This document shows positions 43,874 through 52,648 of a stretch of 64,000 bases of DNA, piece by piece; positions within the stretch are counted from its first letter, which is position 1, and every line of letters starts with the position of its first letter. The translations under genes and the position numbers were made by a program. The stretch spans positions 9,633,605 through 9,697,604 of the forward strand of contig NZ_KB913032.1 of the NCBI RefSeq assembly GCF_000384215.1, given 5' to 3'. The DNA comes from Amycolatopsis alba DSM 44262. GTDB taxonomy: Bacteria > Actinomycetota > Actinomycetes > Mycobacteriales > Pseudonocardiaceae. The notes beneath the pieces are model-generated. The model searched no databases. It saw only the letters and a list, made by a program, of their open reading frames with translations, and was not told where the DNA came from.

Positions 43874-46512
43874 CGCCCACTCACCGCGACGGGCGCACCC
43901 GCCGGGAGAGTCCGCGCCGCGGCCTGCGACATGAGCAGTGGTTCGGCACGCCGCTCGCCGCCGTAGGAGAGGTAGTTCGCCCTCATCCCGAACCCGCCGA
44001 AGGGATGGTTGCCGTTTTCGGCGTCGAGCAGTGTGTGGTTGACACAGGTTTGGTGGTGCTTCGACAGGACTTCCACCGTCTCCGGGTCGTTGCCGTAGAC
44101 CATCGCTCCCAGCGCGCGTTCGCTGAAATAGGAGCTCGACAACCGCTCACGCAGCCGCCTGGCACCCGGATAGGCCACGACGTTGAACACCGGGGCGAAC
44201 ATCTCGTCCAGGGGGATCTTGTCGTCGAAGTCCCACAGCAGCACGGTCGGCTCGATCCGGCGGGACAGCAGATCGATGCGACCGCCGTGCCGGATGTGAT
44301 TCACGTGCCGCACCAAGTAGTCCGAGCAGCGCACCAGTGCCGAGTCGTAGTAGATCGGGCCGTAGTCGACGGCGGGATCGCTGTTCTGCCCGAAACGCAG
44401 CGAAGCCAGTTCAGCGGACAGCACTCCGACGAACTCGTCGGTGCGGCGCTGCGGCGAGAACACGACATCGGGACCGAAACAGTCTTGACCCGAGTTGTAG
44501 AGCCGGATTCTCGCGACGTCATGAGCGGCGCGCGGGAGGTCGGCGTCGGGTGCGATGACGAAGGGGTTGATGCCGTTGCCGAAGAAAAGAAAAAGCTGGT
44601 CTTCCGCCAGCCCGTCGCGGATCGTCTCGGCATTGGAGTAGTCACCGGTGAAGACGACGAGATCCGCCTCGCGTACCGGTCCCGTCACGAACTTGCGCTG
44701 ACTGAGGTCGAAAAGATCGAGTGGCAGACCGTGAATCGGCGCCAGCAGCGCGTGCAAGCGTTCCAGCTGGCTCTTGATCTGAGCGGACGGGCGAAAGGTG
44801 ATCTCGTCGATGTAGAGAGACGCCACAAGCAGGTACAGCGCATAGGAATAGAGCGGGATGTTGGAGGGCATGAACACAGCGGCGCGAGGCACCCGGCCTG
44901 GCCGGACCCGGCCGATCTCCTCTTCCGCTCCGTCGAGGGTGGCGAGGAACGAGCGGATCTCCGCGCTCGCGGTGTGATGAGGCGAGATCTCGGTGAGGAT
45001 CGCCATCACCGCAGCGTCGTGCTCGGCCACGTGCCGTCGCACCGCACGCAGCGCGTCAAGACGGTCGGCGAAGGGGACGCGGTAGTCGGCCACGTCGACG
45101 GCCGCGGCGGTGATCGTGGCAGGTGGCCTGGGCAATGAGGTCATGGCGATCTTTTCCAGAACGGCCAGGTTGGGCTTACCGGTGTTCGTGAGCGGCAGCG
45201 CGGGAAGCACGACGATGTGGTCGGGCTGCTCGTAGCGAGCGAGCACGGAATGCAGCACCTGTTTCCAGTGCGCGAATCCATGGGCGTCGGGGTCGGCGAT
45301 GACGAACACCAGACGACAGCCCAGACGCTCGTCGGGGACAGCGACGACCTCTGTCTGCGCACCGGCCGACTCGGCCCGCTCGGCGAGGTGATCGGGATAA
45401 AGGGTGTGGCCGTCGCGGTGCACGGCGTGCTTGCGCCCGACCGGGAAGACGCGGCCGGCGTCGTCGAGCGTCCCGATGTCGCCGGTCCGGTGAACCGGAC
45501 CCGAAACCGGGACGATCTCACCGTCGTCGCCCAGGTGACCGGTCATCAGGCCGCCACTGCGAACCACGATCTCGCCGAGCCTGCCGGGGGGAAGCGCGGC
45601 GCCGTCCTCGTCGTGGATTTCGACGAGGACACCGGGCAGCGGTGTGCCGCACCCGACCGGATCGGACGGAGGCGCCAGCGCGATGTTTCCCACTTCGGTC
45701 GCTCCGTAGCCGTCGAGCAGATGCTTGCCGGTGACGGCGTGGAATCGGGCCGCCAGGGTGCGCCCCAGCGGCGCGCCGCCCACGCACCAGGCTCGGACCG
45801 TCTTCAGCGCGTTCGCCAGAACGGGCCGACGGTCGAACAAGTTGAGCAGGCTGTAATACGTCGACGGGGCCCCGTCGACGACGGAGAGGCCATGGTCCGC
45901 ACCGACCGCGAGAACGTGATCCAGGCGCGTGGCCGGCCCATAGATCACCAGCGTGCCTCCACTCAGCCACCAGGAGAGCACAAGCGACAGACCATACTGG
46001 TGGGAATACGGCAGAACGGGCAGGAAGACATCGGCCGGCCGGTAACCCATTCGTTCCGCACTGAGAGTGATGTTGTCCAGAATCGAGCGACCGGAGCGGA
46101 CGACGCCCTTCGGGTTACCGGTCGTCCCCGACGACCACGAGATCGCGGCGTCCTGGCGCCGCGCCCAGGCCGCGAGATCGGGAACGCCCCCCGTGCTCGC
46201 CGCGGGCCGCGTCACCGCGGTGTCATCGGTACCACCGTTGACTTCGAACATCACGCGCGCCTGCGCGCGGATCCGCGCCCGCTGCGCCGGAATGGCGCGA
46301 TGATCGGCCAGGACCACAGACGCGTCGAGGTGGACAAGCGCCAGCAGATCGACGACCCACTCCAGGGAATTGGCCCCGCTCATCATCACCCGCGAACCGG
46401 GTTCGATGCCGCGGCGGGCAAGGACTTCGGCGGCCGCGAATACGCGAGCCACGATTTCATCGGTCTCCCAGATGTACCCCTCTGGCGAGATCAAGCGCTT
46501 GAAGGCGGGCAA
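43870..46512 (-). CDS. Fused acyl-AMP ligase and aldehyde dehydrogenase-type acyl reductase
   Basis: An 880-residue fusion, the first gene of the operon. It starts at TTG 46512 behind GAGGAG. Residues 1-455 are an ANL ligase: WSSGTTGNPKGVV (about 127-138), LDGYGATEVG and the A10 Lys446 in LTNTGKPN. Residues about 470-880 are an aldehyde dehydrogenase-type reductase, with nucleophile Cys678 in YNSGQDCFGPDV and the C-terminal HPFGGFGM. A natural reading is activation of a carboxylic acid followed by NAD(P)H reduction to an aldehyde, comparable to the LuxE-LuxC logic, without a carrier domain between the parts. Confidence 0.85.
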   Translation of the reverse strand: MPAFKRLISPEGYIWETDEIVARVFAAAEVLARRGIEPGSRVMMSGANSLEWVVDLLALVHLDASVVLADHRAIPAQRARIRAQARVMFEVNGGTDDTAVTRPAASTGGVPDLAAWARRQDAAISWSSGTTGNPKGVVRSGRSILDNITLSAERMGYRPADVFLPVLPYSHQYGLSLVLSWWLSGGTLVIYGPATRLDHVLAVGADHGLSVVDGAPSTYYSLLNLFDRRPVLANALKTVRAWCVGGAPLGRTLAARFHAVTGKHLLDGYGATEVGNIALAPPSDPVGCGTPLPGVLVEIHDEDGAALPPGRLGEIVVRSGGLMTGHLGDDGEIVPVSGPVHRTGDIGTLDDAGRVFPVGRKHAVHRDGHTLYPDHLAERAESAGAQTEVVAVPDERLGCRLVFVIADPDAHGFAHWKQVLHSVLARYEQPDHIVVLPALPLTNTGKPNLAVLEKIAMTSLPRPPATITAAAVDVADYRVPFADRLDALRAVRRHVAEHDAAVMAILTEISPHHTASAEIRSFLATLDGAEEEIGRVRPGRVPRAAVFMPSNIPLYSYALYLLVASLYIDEITFRPSAQIKSQLERLHALLAPIHGLPLDLFDLSQRKFVTGPVREADLVVFTGDYSNAETIRDGLAEDQLFLFFGNGINPFVIAPDADLPRAAHDVARIRLYNSGQDCFGPDVVFSPQRRTDEFVGVLSAELASLRFGQNSDPAVDYGPIYYDSALVRCSDYLVRHVNHIRHGGRIDLLSRRIEPTVLLWDFDDKIPLDEMFAPVFNVVAYPGARRLRERLSSSYFSERALGAMVYGNDPETVEVLSKHHQTCVNHTLLDAENGNHPFGGFGMRANYLSYGGERRAEPLLMSQAAARTLPAGAPVAVSGR

Positions 46513-47833
46513 CTCGTGCTCCTCGATGCCAGGGATGTTTTCCTAGACGCACGTCCGTAAACCCATAATCCGCGGACAGTCCGGCTTCTGTCCAAGAAGC
46601 TCCGCGAGAGAACCAGCCGCACCTGTTCGACGACTCCTCCGCCGAGACGGGCGGGCCCGCAAGCGCGACGACAGAAGACGAAGAAAGCGAATCAAGCCAA
46701 CCCGAGAAATCTTAGTGGCGGTACAAATACTTCCGCCACGGCAAGAGCTGAATAAAAGTACTACCCGAGACAACCGACCCGAAGCCTCGACCTTGCCCCG
46801 ATATCAATGTAGCGACCGCCCGTAAGGAGGTCAAGCAAGTGACAAAAAGTGATGTTTGCCCGAAACGCGATGCGCTAACGAAAACCTGAAGTGATACTCC
46901 ATACGCGTCACGATCATTTGTCGAACCGTTCAGTCGATCGACGGGTACCGTTACGAAAAGCCGGGTCACTAAAGCCCTCGATTGACGTATTGAGTCCTGC
47001 ACGAGGCGACAGGCGAGCGGATTCGATCTCTCGCCGCGAAACCAGAGTCACCACCGCGCCAGGCGCACCTCCACACAGCGCGTACCACTGCGTGAATAGC
47101 GCGGCAATAGCGGAATCGAGTGACAGACCGTCTCAAGCTTTGGACTGGCTTCATACCGATCGCACCAACACTCCGGCGTCTCCACGAGAATTCCAGGATC
47201 GACCGCGTTGGCACATTCCAAGAACGACGAAAGACCATGTGCGAATTGTGTCTGATCCATGTGATTCCCGACGGCGCGGGGTGGCCGGGCCCCTGTGCGT
47301 CTCGCTCGCGCGATCTCCGTCGACGAGCTCGCTTACGATCCGCGTTGGCAGAGAACCCGAAGCATCAGAAGCGAGCAATGGGCCACGACCGGATATCGGG
47401 CGCGCGCACTCGAAGGCGCGTGTGCGGTCGGCCTCACGCCGATCACCCACGATGTCGTCGCCGCCATCCTTTGGAAGGGAGAGCGGCCGGATATCCGGTC
47501 AGCGCGATCCACAAGCCACTAGCCGATCGAATTGCCGCCCTCCGTTCCTTGCCCGGCGACCTACCTGGAAAACGGACGACGCGGTCGCGGGTGTCCCGCT
47601 GCTGTAGCGTCCCGGCTCGTCCCAGTGGAGCCATGCCGGGCGGGCGCGGCACTCGGCCGCCGACGCCCGAGGAAACCGGGCCGGGACGCGTGTCACTCGG
47701 TCGGGTGCGGCGGTGTTACTGGTCATGCCGGGTGATGCCGCGTTCGATGAGTGGGATCAGTCGGGTTGACCAGGCAGAAGAGGCCGTTGGATTTTCGATC
47801 TCACGTTCTGCGGTGCCGGGGCGTCTTCGGGGT
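46513..47833. other. Gene-poor divergent region upstream of the biosynthetic operon
   Basis: About 1.3 kb with lower GC than its neighbours, most clearly at 46680-46970. It separates the biosynthetic operon from the DNA-repair operon and must contain their promoters. Long frames on the plus strand (46891-47607, and 47120 onward before the sigma gene) lack a ribosome site or a recognisable domain. No clear operator symmetry was found. Confidence 0.4.
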
Positions 47834-48331
47834 GTGATCGTGAAACCGTTCGAACAGATCGTGGTCCAGTTCGGGCCGATGGTGCTGCGGGTGTGCCGGG
47901 CCGTGCTGGGTCCGGTGGACGCGGAGGACGCCTGGTCGGAGACGTTCCTGGCCGCGTTGAAGGCGTATCCTGGGCTGCCCGCCGACGCGAATGTCGAAGC
48001 GTGGCTGGTCACGATCGCGCACCGTAAGGCCATCGACGTCACCAGGGCCCGTACCCGGCGGGCTGTTCCGGTCGAGGAGGTCCCGGAGCGGCCAAGCGCC
48101 ACCGGGCGGCCGGAAGCCTGGGCTGGCGATCTGTGGGACGCACTGGCGCGGTTGCCGGACAAACAGCGCGTGGCCGTCGCCTATCACTACCTCGGCGGGC
48201 TGCCTTACCGCGAGATCGCCGAGATCACCGGGGGCAGTACCGATGCTGCCCGTCGGGCGGCGGCCGACGGCGTCAAATCCCTCAGAGCCACCTACCGGCG
48301 CCCCGCCGACAGGGAAGGAGCGACATCATGA
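47834..48331 (+). CDS. ECF-type RNA polymerase sigma factor
   Basis: A 165-residue sigma factor from GTG 47834; a second GTG is two codons on. Region 2 is visible as FEQIVVQFGPMVLRVCRAVL, EDAWSETFLAALKAYPGL and WLVTIAHRKAIDVTRARTRR, and region 4 as LPDKQRVAVAYHYLGGLPYR then EIAEITGGSTDAARRAAADG. No anti-sigma gene follows; instead the stop overlaps the methyltransferase gene in ATGA. It heads the alkylation-repair operon and may drive it in response to damage. Confidence 0.88.
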   Translation: MIVKPFEQIVVQFGPMVLRVCRAVLGPVDAEDAWSETFLAALKAYPGLPADANVEAWLVTIAHRKAIDVTRARTRRAVPVEEVPERPSATGRPEAWAGDLWDALARLPDKQRVAVAYHYLGGLPYREIAEITGGSTDAARRAAADGVKSLRATYRRPADREGATS

Positions 48332-48945
48332 TGACCATGTCCGACGACCAGGCCAGAGACTTGTTCGACCCGTTGCCGGACGTCGATCCGGACGCGACGC
48401 GGCGGCTGCATGAGCGGCTGGTCGCGGCGGCTCAGCGTGACGGGCTGCTCGACCTGGCTTATCGCACCCTGGACACTCCGGTTGGCACGCTGTTGCTGGC
48501 CGCTACCGAGGCGGGCCTGGTCCGGGTCGCCTACGGCCGGGAAGACCACGACGCCGTGCTGGCGAAGCTGGCCGACACGGTGAGCCCGCGGATCCTGCGC
48601 GCTCCGGCGCGGCTGGACGCTGTGGCCCGGCAGCTGGAGGAGTACTTCGGCGGCGGACGCCGGACCTTCGACGTTCCCCTGGACTTCCGGCTGTCGAAGG
48701 GGTTTCGGCGCGCGGTGCTGGCGCATCTGCCGGAGATCGGGTACGGCGACACCGAAAGCTACGCCCAGGTCGCCGCCGCGGCCGGAAGTCCGAGGGCGGT
48801 GCGTGCGGTCGGGACCGCGTGTGCGACCAACCCGCTGCCGGTCGTGGTGCCGTGCCACAGGGTCGTGCGCTCCGACGGGTCGTTCGGCGGCTACGTCGGC
48901 GGCGAGGACGCCAAGCGGACGTTGCTGACGCTGGAGGCGGCGTGA
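48328..48945 (+). CDS. ogt: Methylated-DNA-protein cysteine methyltransferase (first copy)
   Basis: A 205-residue O6-alkylguanine transferase. ATG 48328 has AGGGAAGGAG 7 bases upstream and overlaps the sigma gene. The acceptor motif VVPCHRVVRSDG is intact, as are the helix-turn-helix around ESYAQVAAAAGSPRAVRAVG and the GGYVGGEDAKRTLLTLE tail. A 45-residue extension precedes the TPVGTLLLAATEAGL domain. It removes alkyl groups from DNA in a single-turnover reaction. A second, shorter copy lies at 53678. Confidence 0.93.
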   Translation: MMTMSDDQARDLFDPLPDVDPDATRRLHERLVAAAQRDGLLDLAYRTLDTPVGTLLLAATEAGLVRVAYGREDHDAVLAKLADTVSPRILRAPARLDAVARQLEEYFGGGRRTFDVPLDFRLSKGFRRAVLAHLPEIGYGDTESYAQVAAAAGSPRAVRAVGTACATNPLPVVVPCHRVVRSDGSFGGYVGGEDAKRTLLTLEAA

Positions 48946-49655
48946 ACAGGTTCGAGAAGCGGGTCGCCGCGGCCGACTGGGCCGCGGTGACCGCCGAGGT
49001 CGACGACTACGGTTGCGCTCTGCTACCACGACTGCTGACTCCGGCCGAGTGCGCGAAGATCGTCGCTCTGTGGGACAAGGTCGAACGGTTCCGGGCGACG
49101 GTGAATCTGCGTCGGCACCGTTTCGGGGACAACGGCGACTACCGTTACTTCGCCGAGCCGGTCCCGGATCCGGTTCAGGCGCTGCGCCAGGCGCTGTATC
49201 CGCGGCTGCTGCCCATCGCCCAGGACTGGTACGCCAAGCTGGGCCGTGAAGCGGAGTGGCCGTCCACGTTGGAGGAGTGGCTGGCGATCTGCCACGGTGC
49301 CGGGCAGACACGGCCGACGCCGATCCTGCTGCGGTACGAGACGGGCGGCTGGAACGCGCTGCACCGAGATCTTTACGGCGACAAGGTGTTCCCTCTGCAG
49401 GTGGTGATCAACCTCAACCAGCCGGGCACGGACCACACCGGCGGGGAGTTCTTGCTGGTCGAACAGCGGCCACGGGCGCAGTCGCGTGGCACCGCGACGT
49501 TGATCCCGCAAGGGCACGGCTTGGTGTTCACCACCCGCGACCGGCCGGTTCGCTCCGCGCGTGGCTGGTCGGCTTCGCCGGTGCGCCATGGTGTGTCGGC
49601 GGTCCGGTCGGGTTCGCGGCACACACTCGGCCTCGTGTTCCACGACGCCACCTGA
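48942..49655 (+). CDS. 2-oxoglutarate-Fe(II) oxygenase, Oxygenase-NA type (first copy)
   Basis: A 237-residue protein starting at GTG 48942, overlapping the previous stop by GTGA. It belongs to the family described as oxygenases acting on damaged DNA (PF09859). Visible landmarks are FRATVNLRRHRFGDNGDYRY, the iron-binding HxD in NALHRDLYGDKVFPLQVVIN, GGEFLLVEQRPRAQSRG and the distal His/Arg region RHGVSAVRSGSRHTLGLVFH. The double-stranded beta helix is complete. A paralogue of similar length is at 52648. Context strongly supports DNA or nucleotide dealkylation. Confidence 0.87.
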   Translation: MNRFEKRVAAADWAAVTAEVDDYGCALLPRLLTPAECAKIVALWDKVERFRATVNLRRHRFGDNGDYRYFAEPVPDPVQALRQALYPRLLPIAQDWYAKLGREAEWPSTLEEWLAICHGAGQTRPTPILLRYETGGWNALHRDLYGDKVFPLQVVINLNQPGTDHTGGEFLLVEQRPRAQSRGTATLIPQGHGLVFTTRDRPVRSARGWSASPVRHGVSAVRSGSRHTLGLVFHDAT

Positions 49656-49930
49656 TGAGGACCTACACGCTGATCGGCGCGGACGGCAACCCGTATGAGA
49701 GTGCCGAACCGGGAACGCTGGGCGGGCATCGCCGGAGCAAGCTTTACGGCCGTCTGGACTGCCCGGCGGCGTTGCGCGCGATCGCCCGCGGCGGCTACGT
49801 GCGGCATCGGGTGTTCTTCGCCGACGAAGCCACCGCCCTCGCCGCGGGCTACCGCCCCTGCTGTTCCTGCCTGCCCGAGAAGTACCAGGTCTGGAAGCAC
49901 AAGCAGACCGGAAAGACACCACGACCATGA
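49655..49930 (+). CDS. Stand-alone Ada metal-binding domain protein
   Basis: A 91-residue protein whose ATG shares one base with the preceding stop. It opens with a small strand (RTYTLIGADGNPYESAEPG) and contains the Ada metal-binding core: RLDCPAALRAIARGGYVRHR, VFFADEATALAAGYRPCCSC. In E. coli Ada this zinc domain takes methyl groups from phosphotriesters and thereby becomes an activator. Here it stands alone without an AraC domain, so it may act as a methylation sensor for the operon. Four Cys are visible. Confidence 0.85.
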   Translation: MRTYTLIGADGNPYESAEPGTLGGHRRSKLYGRLDCPAALRAIARGGYVRHRVFFADEATALAAGYRPCCSCLPEKYQVWKHKQTGKTPRP

Positions 49931-50478
49931 TCTCCCCCCTTGCGTCCGTGTCCGACGCGCGGTCCTACTCACCCCTGCCCAGGATCCCCGTCCAGCCGTC
50001 CCGCCCGGCGCTCTGCGACGACACCGAGATCGGCACGATCCTGCGGTTGCTACACGGGATGCGCCCCCGGCCGGCCAGTGTGGTGATCGGCCGCGCGGCC
50101 GACGAGGTCTCCCACGCCAACGCGGCGCGGATCGCCGACGCATGGACCGGGCGCGGCGGGCTCGTGCTGGCCACGGTGGCCTGGCCGGAGACCGCCGCGT
50201 CATGGTTACGCCAAGCGCGGCGTTTCGCCGCCCCGGACCCGGATGCCTGGATCGTCACGGCTACCCCGGCGGGATGGATCGGCATGGGACGCCGGCTGGT
50301 CTGCTCGACAGAGTGGAGTCCGCAGCGGACTATCGCCACGTCCGGGCTCGCTGTCCCCGCGCTCATCCAGGCCGGCGGCATCGGCACGTTCGACGGTCTG
50401 CGCGGCGCGCACGCCGACGGCGGCAGCTGGGAGATCGTCCGTACCCTGCTCGTCGATCACCCGGGCAGTCCGCAGTGA
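49927..50478 (+). CDS. Conserved-looking protein of unknown function in repair operon
   Basis: A 183-residue product overlapping the Ada-domain gene by ATGA and the next gene by GTGA, so it is tightly coupled. The sequence is alpha/beta without a motif I recognise: TILRLLHGMRPRPASVVIGR, WTGRGGLVLATVAWPETAAS, GWIGMGRRLVCSTEWSPQRT, LAVPALIQAGGIGTFDGLRG. No signal peptide or membrane helix. Its place suggests a part in alkylation repair, which is inference from context only. Confidence 0.7.
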   Translation: MISPLASVSDARSYSPLPRIPVQPSRPALCDDTEIGTILRLLHGMRPRPASVVIGRAADEVSHANAARIADAWTGRGGLVLATVAWPETAASWLRQARRFAAPDPDAWIVTATPAGWIGMGRRLVCSTEWSPQRTIATSGLAVPALIQAGGIGTFDGLRGAHADGGSWEIVRTLLVDHPGSPQ

Positions 50479-51092
50479 CCCGCACCCGCACCGGCGCGGT
50501 GGTCGGTGACGACGGACTCGCCCGGCCGCCGTGGGCCGCGACCGATCCCTTGCTGCGGGAGTACTACGACACCGAGTGGGGCATGCCCGTCCATGGCGAA
50601 CAGAACCTCTACGAGAGGATCAGCCTGGAGGCGTTCCAGGCCGGGCTGTCGTGGGCCACGATCCTGCGCAAGCGGCCCGCGTTCCGCGACGCTTTCGACG
50701 GATTCGACCCCGACCGGGTGGCCGGCTACGGCGAGCGCGACATCGCGCGGCTCATGACCGACCCCCGGATCGTCCGCAACCGGCGCAAGATCGACGCGGC
50801 GGTCACCAACGCCCGCGCGACGATCGCGTTGCGCGACAACGGCGGGCTGGACGCGCTGGTGTGGTCCTTCCGGCCACACAGCACGCCGTCGCCGCGCTGG
50901 GTGGAGGACATCCCGACCCAGTCGCCGGAGTCGGTCGCCCTGGCGACGGCACTGCGGCGGCACGGGTTCGCGTTCGTCGGCCCGACGACGATGTTCGCGC
51001 TGATGGAGGCCACCGGCATCGTCGACACCCACCTGCTCGACAGCCACCGTCGCGGTAGTTCCGGCGTCTGGCCGCCCACGGACGGTCGGTGA
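50475..51092 (+). CDS. DNA-3-methyladenine glycosylase I (TagI-like), zinc ligands altered
   Basis: A 205-residue protein from GTG 50475 (GTGA overlap). It follows TagI closely: YDTEWGMPVHGEQNLYERIS, LEAFQAGLSWATILRKRPAF, RIVRNRRKIDAAVTNARATI and GFAFVGPTTMFALMEATGIV. In E. coli TagI a zinc snap uses Cys4, His17, His175 and Cys179. Here the first Cys is Pro (RPPWA), the next His is Tyr (YYD) and the last Cys is Ser (DSHRR). The catalytic Glu of the EWG motif remains. It excises alkylated bases, assuming the fold holds without zinc. Confidence 0.85.
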   Translation: MTRTRTGAVVGDDGLARPPWAATDPLLREYYDTEWGMPVHGEQNLYERISLEAFQAGLSWATILRKRPAFRDAFDGFDPDRVAGYGERDIARLMTDPRIVRNRRKIDAAVTNARATIALRDNGGLDALVWSFRPHSTPSPRWVEDIPTQSPESVALATALRRHGFAFVGPTTMFALMEATGIVDTHLLDSHRRGSSGVWPPTDGR

Positions 51093-51274
51093 CCCGGCAG
51101 CTTCGCCTGCGCACGGCGGTGCCAAAGCCACGCTCCGCGCGCGTTTCACTCGTGGACAGCTGCCGCGATCGAATGCGGTGCCGATCACAGCTCACGTTCC
51201 GCCACGGCCCGGCGTCTACCGGGTGACGGTGTCGAAGGACGCCGCTTGCGAGGATCGTGAAAGGGGATTCGCCA

Positions 51275-52648
51275 ATGTCCACCGCCATCGGCTACTCGCT
51301 GATCGCTCCGGGTGACGAGGACTACGCCACTGTCCACACGATCCTTACCGGGCTTGGCGTAAGGCCGGATGACCTGTACGTCGACGTCGAATCAGCAGGA
51401 CCTCGCCCTGAGCGGCCTGGGCTGGAGCGGGCGTTCGCGACATGCCTGCCGGGAGACACGCTCACCGTCCCGGCCCTGGATCGGCTCGCCTGGTCGCCGC
51501 AGGATCTGGAGGCGATGACGCCGCGGATCATCGACGGGCAGCTCCGGCTCAACGTCGGCGGTGTCGCCTTCGATCCCGCCAACGACCAGGGCCGCGCCCT
51601 GTTCGACACGTTCCTGCTGGCCAGTTCGTTCGCCCAGGCGGCCGAGACACGGTCGTCGCCCGGCAGAACCGTGCAGGCCACCCGCGCTGGCACTATCACG
51701 CTCGGCCGGGAACTGACCGTCGCCCGGATCGGCCACGGCCCGACACGCCTGACCGGCCCTGGCACCGGCGGCCTGCCCGACGGCACCGAGACCACGAAAC
51801 AGGTGCTGCGGCGGGCCGTGGAACTGGGGATCACCTTCATCGACACCGCTGACAGCGGCACCCCGAACCTCACCGAAGACCTCATCGCCGAGGCCCTGCA
51901 CCCCTACCCCGAGGACCTGGTGATCGCCACCACGGCCGGACCGCTGCGCGCCCGCCCCGGCCAGGGGAAGCCCTGCGGCCGCCCCGACTATCTGCGCCGT
52001 CAGGCCGAAACCTCGCTACGGCGCCTGCGGGTGGAGCGGATCGACCTGTGGCAACTGCCCCGCCTCGACCCCGCCATCCCCGCGGACGACCAGTTCGGCG
52101 CCCTCAAGGCCTTGCAGGACGAGGGCAAGATCCGCCACATCGGACTGTCCAAAGTAGACATCGATACGCTGAAGCGAGCGCGGGCGGCCGGGGCGAACGT
52201 GGCCAGCGTGCGGAATCGCTACAACCTCATCGTCCGGGACAGCGACCCGGTCATCGATCACTGTCAGGCCACCGGGATCGTGTTCATCTCGGCGTCCCCG
52301 ATCGCCCAGGGGATTCTTGCCGAGCAGGGAAACCCGTTCGCTGATCTCGCCGCGTGCCACGGCGTCAGTACCGCGCAGCTTTCGCTGGCGTGGCTGCTGC
52401 ACCGCTCTCCGGCGATCCTGCCGATCCCCGAAGCCGGCTCGATCACCCACCTCGAAGAGAACACCTCGGCCGCAGGCGTCGAGCTCACCACGCACGAATT
52501 CGGTGAGCTGGACCTGCTAGGCCGCACCCTGGCCAGAGACTCCGACGTCCCCTTCGTGGCTGACCCCGCAGCGCCAAGTGTCCCGGGGTCCGGCGGATAC
52601 CCGACCCGCGTCACCCCACCCAGCCACAAGGACCCCAGGAGATCGTGA
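51275..52648 (+). CDS. Resolvase-like domain fused to aldo/keto reductase-like domain, both lacking catalytic residues
   Basis: A 457-residue protein from ATG 51275 with AAAGGGGA upstream. Residues 1-125 follow a serine recombinase catalytic domain (GVRPDDLYVDVESAGPRPER, PGDTLTVPALDRLAWSPQDL), but the active Ser position is Ala (LIAPGD) and the DRLGRS-type Arg is Trp. Residues about 140-445 are an aldo/keto reductase of the AKR type (GIVFISASPIAQGIL, HLEENTSAAGVELTTHEF). Its tetrad is lost: Asp190 stays, the Tyr is missing after DTADS, Lys is Thr220 and His is Pro262. The fusion may bind DNA or NADPH as a sensor. The stop overlaps the next oxygenase gene. Confidence 0.8.
   Translation: MSTAIGYSLIAPGDEDYATVHTILTGLGVRPDDLYVDVESAGPRPERPGLERAFATCLPGDTLTVPALDRLAWSPQDLEAMTPRIIDGQLRLNVGGVAFDPANDQGRALFDTFLLASSFAQAAETRSSPGRTVQATRAGTITLGRELTVARIGHGPTRLTGPGTGGLPDGTETTKQVLRRAVELGITFIDTADSGTPNLTEDLIAEALHPYPEDLVIATTAGPLRARPGQGKPCGRPDYLRRQAETSLRRLRVERIDLWQLPRLDPAIPADDQFGALKALQDEGKIRHIGLSKVDIDTLKRARAAGANVASVRNRYNLIVRDSDPVIDHCQATGIVFISASPIAQGILAEQGNPFADLAACHGVSTAQLSLAWLLHRSPAILPIPEAGSITHLEENTSAAGVELTTHEFGELDLLGRTLARDSDVPFVADPAAPSVPGSGGYPTRVTPPSHKDPRRS

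Noticed and set aside
42386..43966. 526-residue plus-strand frame opposite the ThDP enzyme gene
   Set aside because: Antisense shadow with no recognisable protein family.
46891..47607. Plus-strand frame in the divergent region before the repair operon
   Set aside because: Ser/Arg/Pro-rich translation, no ribosome site, no domain and lower GC than genuine neighbours.
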